The notes under the pieces: model-generated
What the model was told of the DNA's origin: nothing
Databases searched by the model: none
Seen by the model: the letters and a program-made list of their open reading frames with translations, nothing else
Made by a program: the position numbers and the translations under genes
Source of the DNA: Actinoplanes sp. DH11
GTDB taxonomy: Bacteria; Actinomycetota; Actinomycetes; Mycobacteriales; Micromonosporaceae
Direction: 5' to 3'
NCBI RefSeq assembly: GCF_020873875.1
Contig: NZ_JAHWGU010000004.1
Coordinates: forward strand, 62,001-126,000
Length of the DNA stretch: 64,000 bases
Shown here: positions 7,856-16,461 of the stretch, one piece after another
How the letters are laid out: each line of letters begins with the position of its first letter
Position numbering within the stretch: the stretch's first letter is position 1

Positions 7856-9085
7856 CTACGGGAGGCTGGACCGGTTCGCGGGCAGCGCCTCGGGGACCGG
7901 ACGCTCGGCGAGCGGGCCGGCCCGGCGAATGAGCATCACCACCGCCCAGACGAAGAGGGCGAGCGCGGCGAGCACATAGGCGTTGCCGACGATGTGTTCG
8001 ATCGGACCCCAGCCGTACTCGCGGCGATGACGCCACGGTGGCCACACGAACGGGCGAACCAGGAAGACCACGGTCCACAGGACGCTCGCCCACCGGTTGT
8101 ACGTCCACAGCGCCAGCCCGATGGGCACGGCCCACACCCAGTGGTGGGACCACGAGACCGGCGAGGCGAGCAGCATCGCCAACGCCCCGAAGCCGGCCCC
8201 GAGCACCCGGTCGCCCCGGCGCCACCACACCGCGCCGAGGACCACGACCGCCAGGGCGATCGGCCCGGCGACCGCGAGCCACAGCAGCGTCGGTGGCACA
8301 CCGTCCAGCAGACGGGTGAGCACACCGAAGACCGATTGGTTGTGGGCCATCTCCGGCGGGCCGACCCGGCCCGCGTTGATCAGGTTGTCGGTCCAGTAGG
8401 CCTTCGCCGAGCCGGGGATCACCGCGAAGCCGATCACCACAGTGCCGGCGAAGGCCAGGAGCGCCCGTCCCGCTGCCGTCCGGCGGCCGACCAGCACCAG
8501 CAGCACGACGAACACCAGCGGGGTCAGCTTCACACCGGCCGCGATGCCGATGAGCACCCCGGACCAGCGCCGTTCCGGGCGAACCAGGTCGATGAGCACA
8601 GCCAGCATCAGCAACAGGTTGATCTGGCCGAAGGTGAGGTTCTGCCACACCGGTTCGAGCACGAGCGCGCCGACGGTCAGCAGGGCGACGAGCCATCCCG
8701 GAACGGGACGGCGGAGGGCGCGGCCCGCCACCACGATGACGCCGGCCAGCGCTCCGACCGACGCCCCGGTCCACAGCGCCGTGGCGAGCCAGCCGGGCAG
8801 CAGCGCCAGCGGCGCCATCACCACCGCCGCGAACGGCGGATAGGTGAACCGCAGATTGGTCACCGGGTCACGGGAGCCGTAGAGCGGCAGGCCGTCGATC
8901 ACCAGCTGGCCGCCGTACTGGTAGACGAAGAGGTCGATGAACTCCCCGTGCAGGTGCAGCCGGGCAGGCACCTCCGCCCAGGCGACCGCACCGGCCACGG
9001 CGGCCGCGACGACCACCACGGCCAGGATCGGACCAGGCCCCTCCAGGGCGCGTGACGGCCTCACCGGTGCGGAGCGGCAATCCAC
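7856..9085 (-). CDS. GT87 (DUF2029) polyprenol-phosphate mannosyltransferase-like membrane protein
   Basis: 409 residues if started at the GTG at 9083-9085; an ATG at 9205 would add 40 residues of soluble Arg/Gly-rich sequence that the family does not have. About ten hydrophobic helices are seen, starting ILAVVVVAAAVAGAVAWA. The first extracytoplasmic loop has GEFIDLFVYQYGGQLVIDG with the acidic residues of GT-C enzymes, then LPLYG and FTYPPFAAV. Actinobacterial GT87 enzymes (PimE type) add mannose from polyprenol-phosphate-mannose to lipids or glycans outside the membrane. Particular acceptor unknown. Divergent from the GMC oxidoreductase gene. Confidence 0.85.
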   Translation of the reverse strand: MDCRSAPVRPSRALEGPGPILAVVVVAAAVAGAVAWAEVPARLHLHGEFIDLFVYQYGGQLVIDGLPLYGSRDPVTNLRFTYPPFAAVVMAPLALLPGWLATALWTGASVGALAGVIVVAGRALRRPVPGWLVALLTVGALVLEPVWQNLTFGQINLLLMLAVLIDLVRPERRWSGVLIGIAAGVKLTPLVFVVLLVLVGRRTAAGRALLAFAGTVVIGFAVIPGSAKAYWTDNLINAGRVGPPEMAHNQSVFGVLTRLLDGVPPTLLWLAVAGPIALAVVVLGAVWWRRGDRVLGAGFGALAMLLASPVSWSHHWVWAVPIGLALWTYNRWASVLWTVVFLVRPFVWPPWRHRREYGWGPIEHIVGNAYVLAALALFVWAVVMLIRRAGPLAERPVPEALPANRSSLP

Positions 9086-9195
9086 TCGTACGCCCTGCGA
9101 TCGCGAACCCGCACGGCCGCCATGAAGAAAAACATGGATGGCATCGTAGCCCGCACCGCCGCAGCGACAGCCGTTCCCATCAAGGACCGCTCGTT

Positions 9196-9242
9196 CGATA
9201 GCCATCTATCGCCGTCAGGTCTTTACGGTTACTCACCGGTAA
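9196..9242. promoter_or_regulatory. Two palindromes between divergent GT87 and GMC genes
   Basis: CGATAGCCATCTATCG (9196-9211) is a perfect 6-4-6 inverted repeat. TTACTCACCGGTAA (9229-9242), ending 15 bases before the GMC start codon, is a near-palindrome of the TTACY-N4-RGTAA kind often bound by TetR-family repressors. Either could be an operator for one of the divergent promoters. No matching regulator gene can be assigned; the coupled AraC gene is a possibility only by position. Confidence 0.4.
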
Positions 9243-9257
9243 TGCTTAGGTGATGCG

Positions 9258-10892
9258 ATGACGCATTACGACATCGTCGTCGTCGGCAGCGGCTTCGGCG
9301 GCAGCGTCAGCGCCCTGCGGCTGGCGGAGAAGGGGTACCGGGTCGGCGTGCTCGAGGCCGGCCGCCGGTTCACTCCGGAAACTCTGCCCAAGACCTCCTG
9401 GGACCTGCGCAACTTCCTCTGGGCGCCGCGCCTCGGCCTGCGCGGCATGCAGCGGATCACGCTGCTCAAGGACATCATGGTGCTCTCCGCGGCCGGGGTC
9501 GGCGGCGGCTCCCTGGTCTACGCCAACACGCTCTACCGGCCGCCCGCGCCGTTCTTCGCCGACCCGCACTGGGCCGGGATCACCGACTGGGCGGCCGAGC
9601 TCGCGGTCTTCTACGACCAGGCCTCCCGGATGCTCGGCGTCACCGAGCAACCCACCATGACGCCCTCCGACGTGGCGATGAAGCAGGTCGCCGACGAGAT
9701 GGGCGTCGGGCACACGTTCCGCCGTACCCCGGTGGGTGTCTGGTTCGGCGAACCGGGCAAAACCGTGCCCGACCCGTACTTCGGCGGGGCCGGCCCGGAC
9801 CGCACCGGCTGCGTCGAATGCGGGAACTGCATGATCGGCTGCAAGGTCGGCGCGAAGAACCGGCTCGACGTCAACTACCTCTACCTCGCCGAACGGGCCG
9901 GCGCCGTGGTCCACCCGGACACCGAGGTCACCGCCCTGCGGCCGCACGACGGCGGCTGGCAGGTGCGGACCCGGACCGGTGACTTCACCGCCGACCAGGT
10001 GATCCTCGCCGCCGGGGCGCTCGGCACCCAGCGGCTGCTGCACGCCATGCGCGACACCGGTGTGCTGCCGCGGGTGTCGGCCCGGCTCGGGCGGCTCACC
10101 CGCACCAACTCCGAGGCCCTGCTCGGTGCGGCGGTCAAGGACGTGCCCGCGCCGCCGTTCTCCACCGGCATCGCGATCACCTCGTCGTTCCATCCGGACG
10201 CCGACACCCACATCGAGCCCGTCCGGTACGGCCCCGGCAGCAACGCCATGGGCCTGCTCTCCACCCTGCTCGTGGACGGCGGCGGACGGGTGCCCCGGCC
10301 GCTGCGGTTCCTCGGGCAGGCGCTGCGCCACCCGATCCTGCTCGGCCACTCCCTTTCCGTCCGCCGGTGGAGCGAACGGACGATCATCGCGCTCGTCATG
10401 CAGACGGCCGACAACTCGCTGACCGTCCGGCGCACCCGGTCGGGCCGGCTCACCACGTCCCTCGGCCACGGCAGCCCCAACCCGACCTGGATCCCGGTCG
10501 GCCACGAGGCGGTGCGGCGACTCGCCACCACGATCGGCGGCTACCCCGGCGGTGGTGTCGGCGACGTCTTCAACATCCCGCTGACCGCACACATCCTCGG
10601 CGGCGCCACCATCGGGGCCACCCCGGAGGAGGGCGTCGTGGACGCGTACCACCGGGTCTTCGGCTACCCCGGCCTGCACGTGGTGGACGGATCGGCGGTG
10701 CCGGCCAACCTGGGCGTCAACCCGTCACTGACCATCACCGCCCTCGCCGAACGAGCCATGTCGCTCTGGCCCAACAAAGGCGACGCCGACCCGCGACCCG
10801 AACCCGGCGACGACTACCGGCGGCTCACCCCCGTGCCGCCCCGCTCACCGGCCGTCCCCGCACACGCCCCGGCCGCCCTCCGCCTCCGATGA
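9258..10892 (+). CDS. GMC-family FAD oxidoreductase (cholesterol-oxidase-like) with Cys cluster
   Basis: 544 residues. An N-terminal Rossmann motif VVVGSGFGGSVSALRL (7-22) binds FAD, AAGVGGGSLVYANTLY (78-93) matches the second GMC signature region, and the C terminus reads HVVDGSAVPANLGVNP as in cholesterol oxidase/ChoD-type enzymes. An insertion at 185-195 holds four cysteines spaced C-x2-C-x2-C-x3-C (C185, C188, C191, C195), a pattern compatible with an iron-sulfur cluster and present in the ChoD-like subgroup. It probably oxidises an alcohol or sterol-like compound in the cytoplasm. Its stop overlaps the start of the AraC regulator (ATGA at 10889-10892). Confidence 0.87.
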   Translation: MTHYDIVVVGSGFGGSVSALRLAEKGYRVGVLEAGRRFTPETLPKTSWDLRNFLWAPRLGLRGMQRITLLKDIMVLSAAGVGGGSLVYANTLYRPPAPFFADPHWAGITDWAAELAVFYDQASRMLGVTEQPTMTPSDVAMKQVADEMGVGHTFRRTPVGVWFGEPGKTVPDPYFGGAGPDRTGCVECGNCMIGCKVGAKNRLDVNYLYLAERAGAVVHPDTEVTALRPHDGGWQVRTRTGDFTADQVILAAGALGTQRLLHAMRDTGVLPRVSARLGRLTRTNSEALLGAAVKDVPAPPFSTGIAITSSFHPDADTHIEPVRYGPGSNAMGLLSTLLVDGGGRVPRPLRFLGQALRHPILLGHSLSVRRWSERTIIALVMQTADNSLTVRRTRSGRLTTSLGHGSPNPTWIPVGHEAVRRLATTIGGYPGGGVGDVFNIPLTAHILGGATIGATPEEGVVDAYHRVFGYPGLHVVDGSAVPANLGVNPSLTITALAERAMSLWPNKGDADPRPEPGDDYRRLTPVPPRSPAVPAHAPAALRLR

Positions 10893-11986
10893 TCCACTCG
10901 CTGCCACCGGAACCGGTCGCAGCACCCTGCCACGTCGTCACCGGTCGGCCGGACCCCCGGTTGCGCGGGCTCGTCCTGGCCTACGGCGGTTTCCGGCGGC
11001 CGGCGCCGATCGCGCACCGGATGCTCGCCCTGAACATCCCGGTCCTGGTGGTGGACCTCGGCGGAGGCGGGCGGGTGGTCACCGGCCCGCGGGTGCGGCC
11101 GGTGATCTGCGAGGCCGATCGATGGGGGCACGGTGTGACCGTCGCGCTGACGCCGGCGGGGGTGCCTGCGGTGCTGGGCGTGCCGCTGCGGGAGATCACC
11201 GAGCGGACGGTGGCACTGGAGGATCTGCTGGGCGCCGCGGCGGGGGCGGAACTGGCGGAGCGGCTGGCGGTGTCGGGGCGGTTCGCCGCTCTTGACTCGT
11301 GGTTGCTGGACCGCATCGGCTCATCGGACATTCCGAATTTGTCCGGTGGGTTGGTGGCGGCGGCCTGGTGGCGGCTTCAAGGCCTCGGCCCGAAAACCCG
11401 CGCCCCGGAAAGCGCCAAACCCGAGCAGGCCCGGCCGGGAGCGGCGGCAGGAGACGAGCGGGTCCGGGTGGGTGCGGCGGCAGGAGACGGGCGGGTCCGG
11501 GTGGGTGCGGCTGCCGGAAATGGGCGAATCCGGGTGGGGGCCGCGGGAAATGGGCGGGTCCGGGTGGGTGCGGTCGCGGCGGCCCTCGGGGTGGGGCGGC
11601 GGAGGCTGGAGAGCGAGTTCCGGCGCGAGATCGGGCTCACCCCGGTCGCGGTGGCCCGGATCGCGCGTTTCCAGCGCGCCACGAACAGCCTGGCGGCGGG
11701 CACGGAGCTGCATCGGGTTGCTGCCGACACGGGGTACGCGGACCAGCCGCACCTGACCCGCGAAGTACGAGCGATGTCCGGCCTCACCCCGGCCGTGCTC
11801 CGGGCAACCCTGCGGTCCGCCTTGGGCCGCGCCCCGGATCAAAAGCATGGCCGCGCCCCGGATCAAAACCATGGCCGCGCCCCGGATCAAAAGCATGGCC
11901 GCGCCCCGGATCAAGACCATGGCCGCGCCTCGGACACGGTCCGAAGCCGCGCATCGGTTCAAGACCGGAGCGCGCCGGAACCCTAG
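10889..11986 (+). CDS. AraC-family transcriptional regulator interrupted by in-frame tandem repeats
   Basis: 365 residues from the ATG overlapping the GMC stop codon. Residues 1-165 resemble the ligand-binding half of AraC/AlkR-type regulators. The C-terminal double helix-turn-helix runs from about residue 223 to 310: RVRVGAVAAALGVGRRRLESEF, split here as RVRVGAVAAALG and RRRLESEFRREIGLTP, then FQRATNSLAAG, GYADQPHLTREVRAMSGLTP. Two repeat tracts are unusual. Residues 184-229 repeat the VRVGAAAGDGR block four times directly ahead of the first recognition helix, and residues 313-346 repeat the eight-residue GRAPDQKH five times as a basic tail. The cotranscribed GMC oxidoreductase is the natural regulatory target, an inference. 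Confidence 0.85.
   Translation: MIHSLPPEPVAAPCHVVTGRPDPRLRGLVLAYGGFRRPAPIAHRMLALNIPVLVVDLGGGGRVVTGPRVRPVICEADRWGHGVTVALTPAGVPAVLGVPLREITERTVALEDLLGAAAGAELAERLAVSGRFAALDSWLLDRIGSSDIPNLSGGLVAAAWWRLQGLGPKTRAPESAKPEQARPGAAAGDERVRVGAAAGDGRVRVGAAAGNGRIRVGAAGNGRVRVGAVAAALGVGRRRLESEFRREIGLTPVAVARIARFQRATNSLAAGTELHRVAADTGYADQPHLTREVRAMSGLTPAVLRATLRSALGRAPDQKHGRAPDQNHGRAPDQKHGRAPDQDHGRASDTVRSRASVQDRSAPEP
11438..11575 (+). repeat. 30-33-bp in-frame tandem repeat within the AraC gene
   Basis: Four units built on GGGCGGGTCCGGGTGGGTGC encode RVRVGAAAGDG blocks. The family needs only one G-x-V-R-V stretch before the first DNA-binding helix, so the other copies appear to be duplications that lengthen the linker. 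Confidence 0.85.
11825..11930 (+). repeat. 24-bp in-frame tandem repeat at the 3' end of the AraC gene
   Basis: Units of 24 bp (GCCGCGCCCCGGATCAAAAG plus CATG), at least four near-perfect and a fifth degraded, encode a Gly-Arg-Ala-Pro-Asp-Gln-Lys-His octapeptide repeat in the last 50 residues. The unit length preserves frame. Confidence 0.9.
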
Positions 11987-11996
11987 CCTCGGGCTC

Positions 11997-12719
11997 ATGA
12001 CGCTCGCACTCGCCGGACGCACGGCCCTGGTGACCGGTGGTTCCCGCGGTATCGGCCGGGCCGTGGTCCGGCGGCTGGCACGGGACGGCGCCCGGGTGGT
12101 CTTCACGTTCCACGCCGCCGCCGGTGCCGCCGCGGAGCTGGCCGCCGCGACGGGCGCCGAACCGGTCCGCTGCGATCAGGCCGATCTGGGCACTCTCGCG
12201 GATGTCTTCGCGCCGGTCCGGGACGGCCTCGACATCCTGGTCAACAACGCGGCCGTCAACGTCCCGCAGCCGATCGCCGACCTGACGCCGGCCGACTTCG
12301 ACCGGGTCATGACGGTCAACGCGAAGTTTCCGCTCTTCGCCATGCAGGCCGCCGCCCCACTGCTGCGCGAGCACGGGCGGATCGTGAACGTCTCCACGCT
12401 GAACACCAGGGTCCCGGCGCCGGGGCTGGCCCTTTACGCCGCGAGCAAGGCGGCCCTGGAGCAGTTCACCGCGGTTGCCGCCCGCGAGCTCGGGCCCCGG
12501 GGCATCACCGTGAACACGGTCTCCCCCGGCGCGACCGACACCGATCTGCTGCACGCCACCAACCCGCCCGCAGCGCTCGCGCAGACGGCCGCGCTGACCG
12601 CGCTGGGCCGGCTCGGCCGCCCCGAGGACATCGCCGCGGTGGTCGCGTTCCTGGTCTCACCGGACGCGAGCTGGGTGACCGGCCAGAACATCGCCGCCAC
12701 CGGAGGCCTGCTCCTCTGA
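11997..12719 (+). CDS. Short-chain dehydrogenase/reductase (classical SDR, FabG-like)
   Basis: 240 residues from the ATG at 11997-11999, ten bases after the AraC stop. Cofactor motif TGGSRGIG (residues 14-21), NNAAVN in place of NNAG, and the catalytic S-Y-K arrangement in NVSTLNTRV / LYAASKAALE are present. The C terminus VTGQNIAATGGLL is typical of FabG-like enzymes. An NAD(P)H-dependent oxidoreductase acting on a small carbonyl or hydroxyl compound; substrate not deducible. It may be in one transcript with the GMC and AraC genes. Confidence 0.9.
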   Translation: MTLALAGRTALVTGGSRGIGRAVVRRLARDGARVVFTFHAAAGAAAELAAATGAEPVRCDQADLGTLADVFAPVRDGLDILVNNAAVNVPQPIADLTPADFDRVMTVNAKFPLFAMQAAAPLLREHGRIVNVSTLNTRVPAPGLALYAASKAALEQFTAVAARELGPRGITVNTVSPGATDTDLLHATNPPAALAQTAALTALGRLGRPEDIAAVVAFLVSPDASWVTGQNIAATGGLLL

Positions 12720-12749
12720 CCGGCACAGGGCTGCGACAGCCGCTCTCGA

Positions 12750-13853
12750 TCAGGCGATCTGTTGCCACCAGCCGTCCACCGCGGGCGGGTTGTCGACGTC
12801 GACGCGCTCCCCGGGGCGGGGGACGGCGAGCCGGACGTCGCGGGCCTTGGCCTCGCGCCACGTGCGGTCGGCGGGCTCGGACCAGTCGTGCAGGGCCAGG
12901 TTGAACGTCGCCCAGTGGACCGGGATCATCAGGCCGCCGCGGACGTCGACGTGCATGGCGACGCCGTCCTCGGGGAGCATGTGGATGTCGGGCCAGGCGT
13001 CACCGTACGCGCCGACCTGCACCAGCGTGGCGTCGAACGGCCCGTACTGTTCGCCGATCTCGGCGAAGCCGGGGAAGTATCCGGTGTCACCGGAGTAGAA
13101 CACCTTGCGGGTCGGACCGTTGATCACCCAGCTGGCCCACAGCGTCTCGTCGCGGGAGAAGCCGCGACCGGAGAAGTGCCGGGCCGGCGTGGCGACGAAC
13201 TCGACGCCGTTGACCTTGGCCGTCTCGTTCCAGTCGAGCTCGATGATGCGGGTGGCGGGCACGCCCCACTTCTCCAGGTGGGCGCCGACGCCGAGCGGCA
13301 CCAGGAACGGCGCGGCCTGGAGGTCGACCAGGTTCTGGATGGTCGGCATGTCGAGGTGGTCGTAGTGGTCGTGCGAGATCACCACGGCGTCCAGCGGGGG
13401 CAGCTCGCGCAGCGGGACCGGCACGTCGTGCAGCCGGCGCGGGCCGGTGAGGCGGGACGGCGAGCAGCGGTCGCTCCAGACCGGGTCGAGCAGGACACGC
13501 CGGCCCTCGATCTCGACGAGGGCGGACGAGTGGCCGTACCACGTCACGTGCAGCCCGGACGCGTCCGCACCCGGCACCGGCGCGACGAGCGGCACGGGCT
13601 GGTGCGGGTGGCGGGCGTCGCGGCCGGTCAGGGTGGCCGCGGCGACCCGCGGCATGGAGGCGGCGGCGACCATGGTCGCGGGCACGGTGTTGCGGAACTT
13701 GCCGCCGGCGAACTGCGGGGACGCCTCCACCCGGGCCAGCCGGTCACCGCGGGCTTTCGCGCCGAGCTGCCGGGGGATGTCGCGGGCGGCCCACACCGCC
13801 GCGGCGCCCAGGGCCAGAGCCATCACGGTACGGGTACGCGGTCGCTTCGCCAT
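12750..13853 (-). CDS. MBL-fold metallohydrolase (NAPE-PLD/UlaG-like) with N-terminal anchor
   Basis: 367 residues from the ATG at 13851-13853. A short basic/hydrophobic N terminus (RTRTVMALALGAAAVWAA) suggests a membrane anchor or signal. The metal motif HDHYDHLD and later H residues in ARHFSGRG, D in YSGDTGYF and H in MIPVHWATF complete a binuclear beta-lactamase-fold site. The WYGHSS start of the domain matches N-acyl-phosphatidylethanolamine phospholipase D and UlaG-like hydrolases. Likely hydrolyses a phosphodiester or lactone; substrate unknown. Convergent with the SDR gene, 30 bp apart. Confidence 0.88.
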   Translation of the reverse strand: MAKRPRTRTVMALALGAAAVWAARDIPRQLGAKARGDRLARVEASPQFAGGKFRNTVPATMVAAASMPRVAAATLTGRDARHPHQPVPLVAPVPGADASGLHVTWYGHSSALVEIEGRRVLLDPVWSDRCSPSRLTGPRRLHDVPVPLRELPPLDAVVISHDHYDHLDMPTIQNLVDLQAAPFLVPLGVGAHLEKWGVPATRIIELDWNETAKVNGVEFVATPARHFSGRGFSRDETLWASWVINGPTRKVFYSGDTGYFPGFAEIGEQYGPFDATLVQVGAYGDAWPDIHMLPEDGVAMHVDVRGGLMIPVHWATFNLALHDWSEPADRTWREAKARDVRLAVPRPGERVDVDNPPAVDGWWQQIA

Positions 13854-13916
13854 CGCTCCAGTCTGACCGCCGGGTGCCGTGCCCGACCAGCGTGCGGACC
13901 ATGAAACACTCCGGTC

Positions 13917-14495
13917 GTGACGCTCGACACCCTTCAGGCCCAGCACCGGCTCATCATCCGCCAGCGGATCCGCTTCATGGTCAACCAGTACGAGGTGCAC
14001 GCCGTCTCCCCGGACGGGCAGGAGGCCGGCGTCCTGGCGTTCGCCCAGCAGAAGCGCATGGCGTTCAAGGAGCAGGTGACGCTCTACACCGACGACACCA
14101 AGCAGACCCCGCTGCTCGGCTTCGCGGCGCGTCAGGTGATCGACCTGGGTGCCACCTACGACGTCGTCGACGCGGCCGGCCAGCCGATCGGGCTGTTCAA
14201 GAAGAGTTTCGCGGCCTCGTTGCTGCGCTCCACGTGGGTGCTGGAGCAGCCGGGGTACGGCGAGATGACCGGCCAGGAACGCAGCCTGCTCGTCGCGATC
14301 CTGCGCCGCTTCGTGGACTACCTGTCCTGGCTGCCGTACCACTTCGATTTCACCATCGGCGGGCGCCCGGCCTTCTCGGTGGTCCGCAAGTGGGGGCTGC
14401 GCGACCGGTTCGAGGTCACCGTCGCGGATCCTCACCTGGACCGTCGCCTGGTCGTCGCGATGGCCGTCGCCCTGGATGCCCTGCAGTCCCGGTGA
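13917..14495 (+). CDS. LURP-one-related / tubby-C2-like protein
   Basis: 192 residues from a GTG at 13917. The sequence begins with a short helix (QAQHRLIIRQRIRFMVNQYEV) and continues as repeated beta-strand blocks (FKEQVTLYTDDTKQTPLLGF, TYDVVDAAGQPIGLFKK, HFDFTIGGRPAFSVVRKW) as in the LURP-one/scramblase-like tubby C2 fold; these are quoted as separate segments. Bacterial members have no known reaction and may bind membranes or lipids. Sits just upstream of dgt, 23 bp, in the same direction and may share its transcript. Confidence 0.75.
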   Translation: MTLDTLQAQHRLIIRQRIRFMVNQYEVHAVSPDGQEAGVLAFAQQKRMAFKEQVTLYTDDTKQTPLLGFAARQVIDLGATYDVVDAAGQPIGLFKKSFAASLLRSTWVLEQPGYGEMTGQERSLLVAILRRFVDYLSWLPYHFDFTIGGRPAFSVVRKWGLRDRFEVTVADPHLDRRLVVAMAVALDALQSR

Positions 14496-14518
14496 CCAGC
14501 CACCGGTAGCCTCCGGGC

Positions 14519-15985
14519 ATGGACGATCCACGTGCCCAGAGGCTGTTCGGCGACAATCTCGTCGCCCCGGGTGATCTCGCGTCGAGCCCGTTCCGGGTGG
14601 ACCGTGACCGGATCGTCAGCTCACCGTTCCTGGCCCGTCTCGCCGGCGTCACCCAGGTGATCAGCCCGGGCGGCGCGGGTCTGCTCGTGCACAACCGGCT
14701 CACCCACAGCCTCAAGGTGGCGCAGGTCGGCCGGGCCATCGCGGAACGGATCCTGCACGACAACCGGGACCTGGCCGACAAACTGGGCGGTTGCGACCCG
14801 GACGTGGTGGAGGCGGCGGCGCTCGCCCACGACCTCGGGCACCCGCCGTTCGGGCACCTCGGCGAACGGGTCCTGGACCGGCTGGCCCGGCACCGGCTGC
14901 GGCTGCCGGACGGGTTCGAGGGCAACGCCCAGTCGTACCGGATCGTCACCAGCACCGAGGTCCGCGGCCAGGCGACGATCGGCCTGAACCTGACGAACGC
15001 CGTCCGGGCCGCGATCCTGAAGTACCCGTGGACGCGGCGGGACCACCCGGACCCGCACCCGCGGTTCATGGACCCGGCACCGCGTGGGGCGGCGGCCGTG
15101 CCGGACGACCCGGACGGCGGTTCGCTGAAGTTCGGCGCCTACTCCACCGAGATCAACGACGTGCGGGCGGCGCGGGCGCCGTTCGCCGGGCGGGTCGCCG
15201 ACTGGCAGCAGACGGTCGAGGCCTCGGTGATGGACACGGCGGACGACATCGCGTACGCCATCCACGACCTCGAGGACGTCCACCGGGTCGGCGTGCTCCA
15301 GCAGGGCGCGGTCGCCGCCGAGCTGATGGCGTGGCAGCGGTGGGGTCACCAGACCGACATGAACCGGGCCGGCGGCGCGATCGAGTCACTGCGTCGCCAG
15401 CTGCACCGAAAGGACGCCTGGATCGCCGACGACGACGCTTTCGCCGGTGCCGTCGAGCTGGTTCGCGCCGAACTGGTCGACGGCCTGCTGGCCCGGCCCT
15501 TCGACGGCTCGATCGAGGCCGAGGCCCGGGTGGCGGCCTTCTCCGCGACGTGGACCCGCCGCCTGGTCGACTCCATCGAGATGACCGGCCAACCGGCGAT
15601 CAGGAGCGGTCACGTGCAGCTGTCCCGTGCCCAGTGGCACGAGGTGCAGATCCTCAAGTTCGTGCAGAACCGCTTCGTCCTGGAACGCCCCGACCTGGCC
15701 CTGCACCAGCGCGGCCAGGCCCGCCTGCTGGCCTCGCTGGTCGAGGCCCTGCTCGCCTGGCTCACCGACCCCGACGAGGAACAACGCCTTCCCCGCCGGC
15801 TCCGCGACCTGGTGGAGCTGGCCGAGGCGGAGTTGCCGCTGGGCACCCCGGAACGCCTGGGCCGCGCCCGCGGCCGCGCCGTGATCGACTTCGTGGCGGG
15901 CCTGACGGACAGCCAGGCGGTCGGCCTGATGGAGGCGCTGTCCGGCCGTTCGCGCCAGCTGTGGACCGACGCGTTCGTCCTCTGA
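14519..15985 (+). CDS. dgt: Deoxyguanosinetriphosphate triphosphohydrolase-like HD protein
   Basis: 488 residues. The HD-domain metal site is clear: H63 in RLTHSLKV, H104-D105 in AHDLGHPPFGH, and a later D in DTADDIAYAIHDLEDV. N-terminal DRDRIVSSPFLARLAGVTQV is characteristic of the Dgt family. It should cleave dNTPs to deoxynucleoside and triphosphate, tuning nucleotide pools. Length fits the actinobacterial dGTPase type 2. The last codons (DAFVL-stop) are duplicated just downstream by a 30-bp direct repeat. Confidence 0.93.
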   Translation: MDDPRAQRLFGDNLVAPGDLASSPFRVDRDRIVSSPFLARLAGVTQVISPGGAGLLVHNRLTHSLKVAQVGRAIAERILHDNRDLADKLGGCDPDVVEAAALAHDLGHPPFGHLGERVLDRLARHRLRLPDGFEGNAQSYRIVTSTEVRGQATIGLNLTNAVRAAILKYPWTRRDHPDPHPRFMDPAPRGAAAVPDDPDGGSLKFGAYSTEINDVRAARAPFAGRVADWQQTVEASVMDTADDIAYAIHDLEDVHRVGVLQQGAVAAELMAWQRWGHQTDMNRAGGAIESLRRQLHRKDAWIADDDAFAGAVELVRAELVDGLLARPFDGSIEAEARVAAFSATWTRRLVDSIEMTGQPAIRSGHVQLSRAQWHEVQILKFVQNRFVLERPDLALHQRGQARLLASLVEALLAWLTDPDEEQRLPRRLRDLVELAEAELPLGTPERLGRARGRAVIDFVAGLTDSQAVGLMEALSGRSRQLWTDAFVL

Positions 15986-16030
15986 GCGCGACACACCGCC
16001 GCGTTCGTTCTCTGAGCGGGACACGCCGCC
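15971..16030 (+). repeat. 30-bp direct repeat duplicating the dgt stop codon
   Basis: Two adjacent 30-bp units (15971-16000 and 16001-16030) match at 27 of 30 positions. The first includes the last four sense codons and TGA of dgt; the second repeats that end sequence as untranslated DNA. Another case of tandem duplication anchored on a gene's 3' end. Confidence 0.9.
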
Positions 16031-16076
16031 GGCAACCCGGCTCTTGAAGCGGACGGCCGCGCCCGGCGCGGGCTGC

Positions 16077-16304
16077 TCAGGGGACCAGCTGGAAACCCGC
16101 GGCGAGCAGACCGATCAGCACGACGGCCATCCCGGCGGCCAGCCGGGCGGTGTGCGCCCAGGCGATCCGCCGGGTGTCCCGGACCGCGTGCTTCGCCGCG
16201 TGGACGTCGTGCCAGGCGGCCCGGGCGCGACCGGCCCGGTACGCGACGACGATCGTGGCGGTGAGCGTGCCGGCCAGCAGGCCGGCGGCTATGAGGTACG
16301 GCAT
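16077..16304 (-). CDS. Small two-helix membrane protein
   Basis: 75 residues preceded by an AGGGGG ribosome binding site. Two hydrophobic helices (YLIAAGLLAGTLTATIVVAY and LAAGMAVVLIGLLAAGF) flank a charged, His/Arg-rich middle (RARAAWHDVHAAKHAVRDTR). No family recognised. The good Shine-Dalgarno sequence and clean topology argue that it is real. Its 3' end faces dgt and its start lies 157 bp from the lipid kinase 3' end. Confidence 0.65.
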   Translation of the reverse strand: MPYLIAAGLLAGTLTATIVVAYRAGRARAAWHDVHAAKHAVRDTRRIAWAHTARLAAGMAVVLIGLLAAGFQLVP

Positions 16305-16461
16305 GGTCAGCCCCCTGGAGTGGTTCGGTGACAGCCAGTCTGGGCTCGCGTCGCGCGAACTATCCAGGGGATTGGTGGGCAGGAACCGGCGAGAACGACG
16401 GAGAAGGACACGAACCTTCCTGTCGCCTATCGGTCACTCGTTACGACAGACCGATGCCGGG

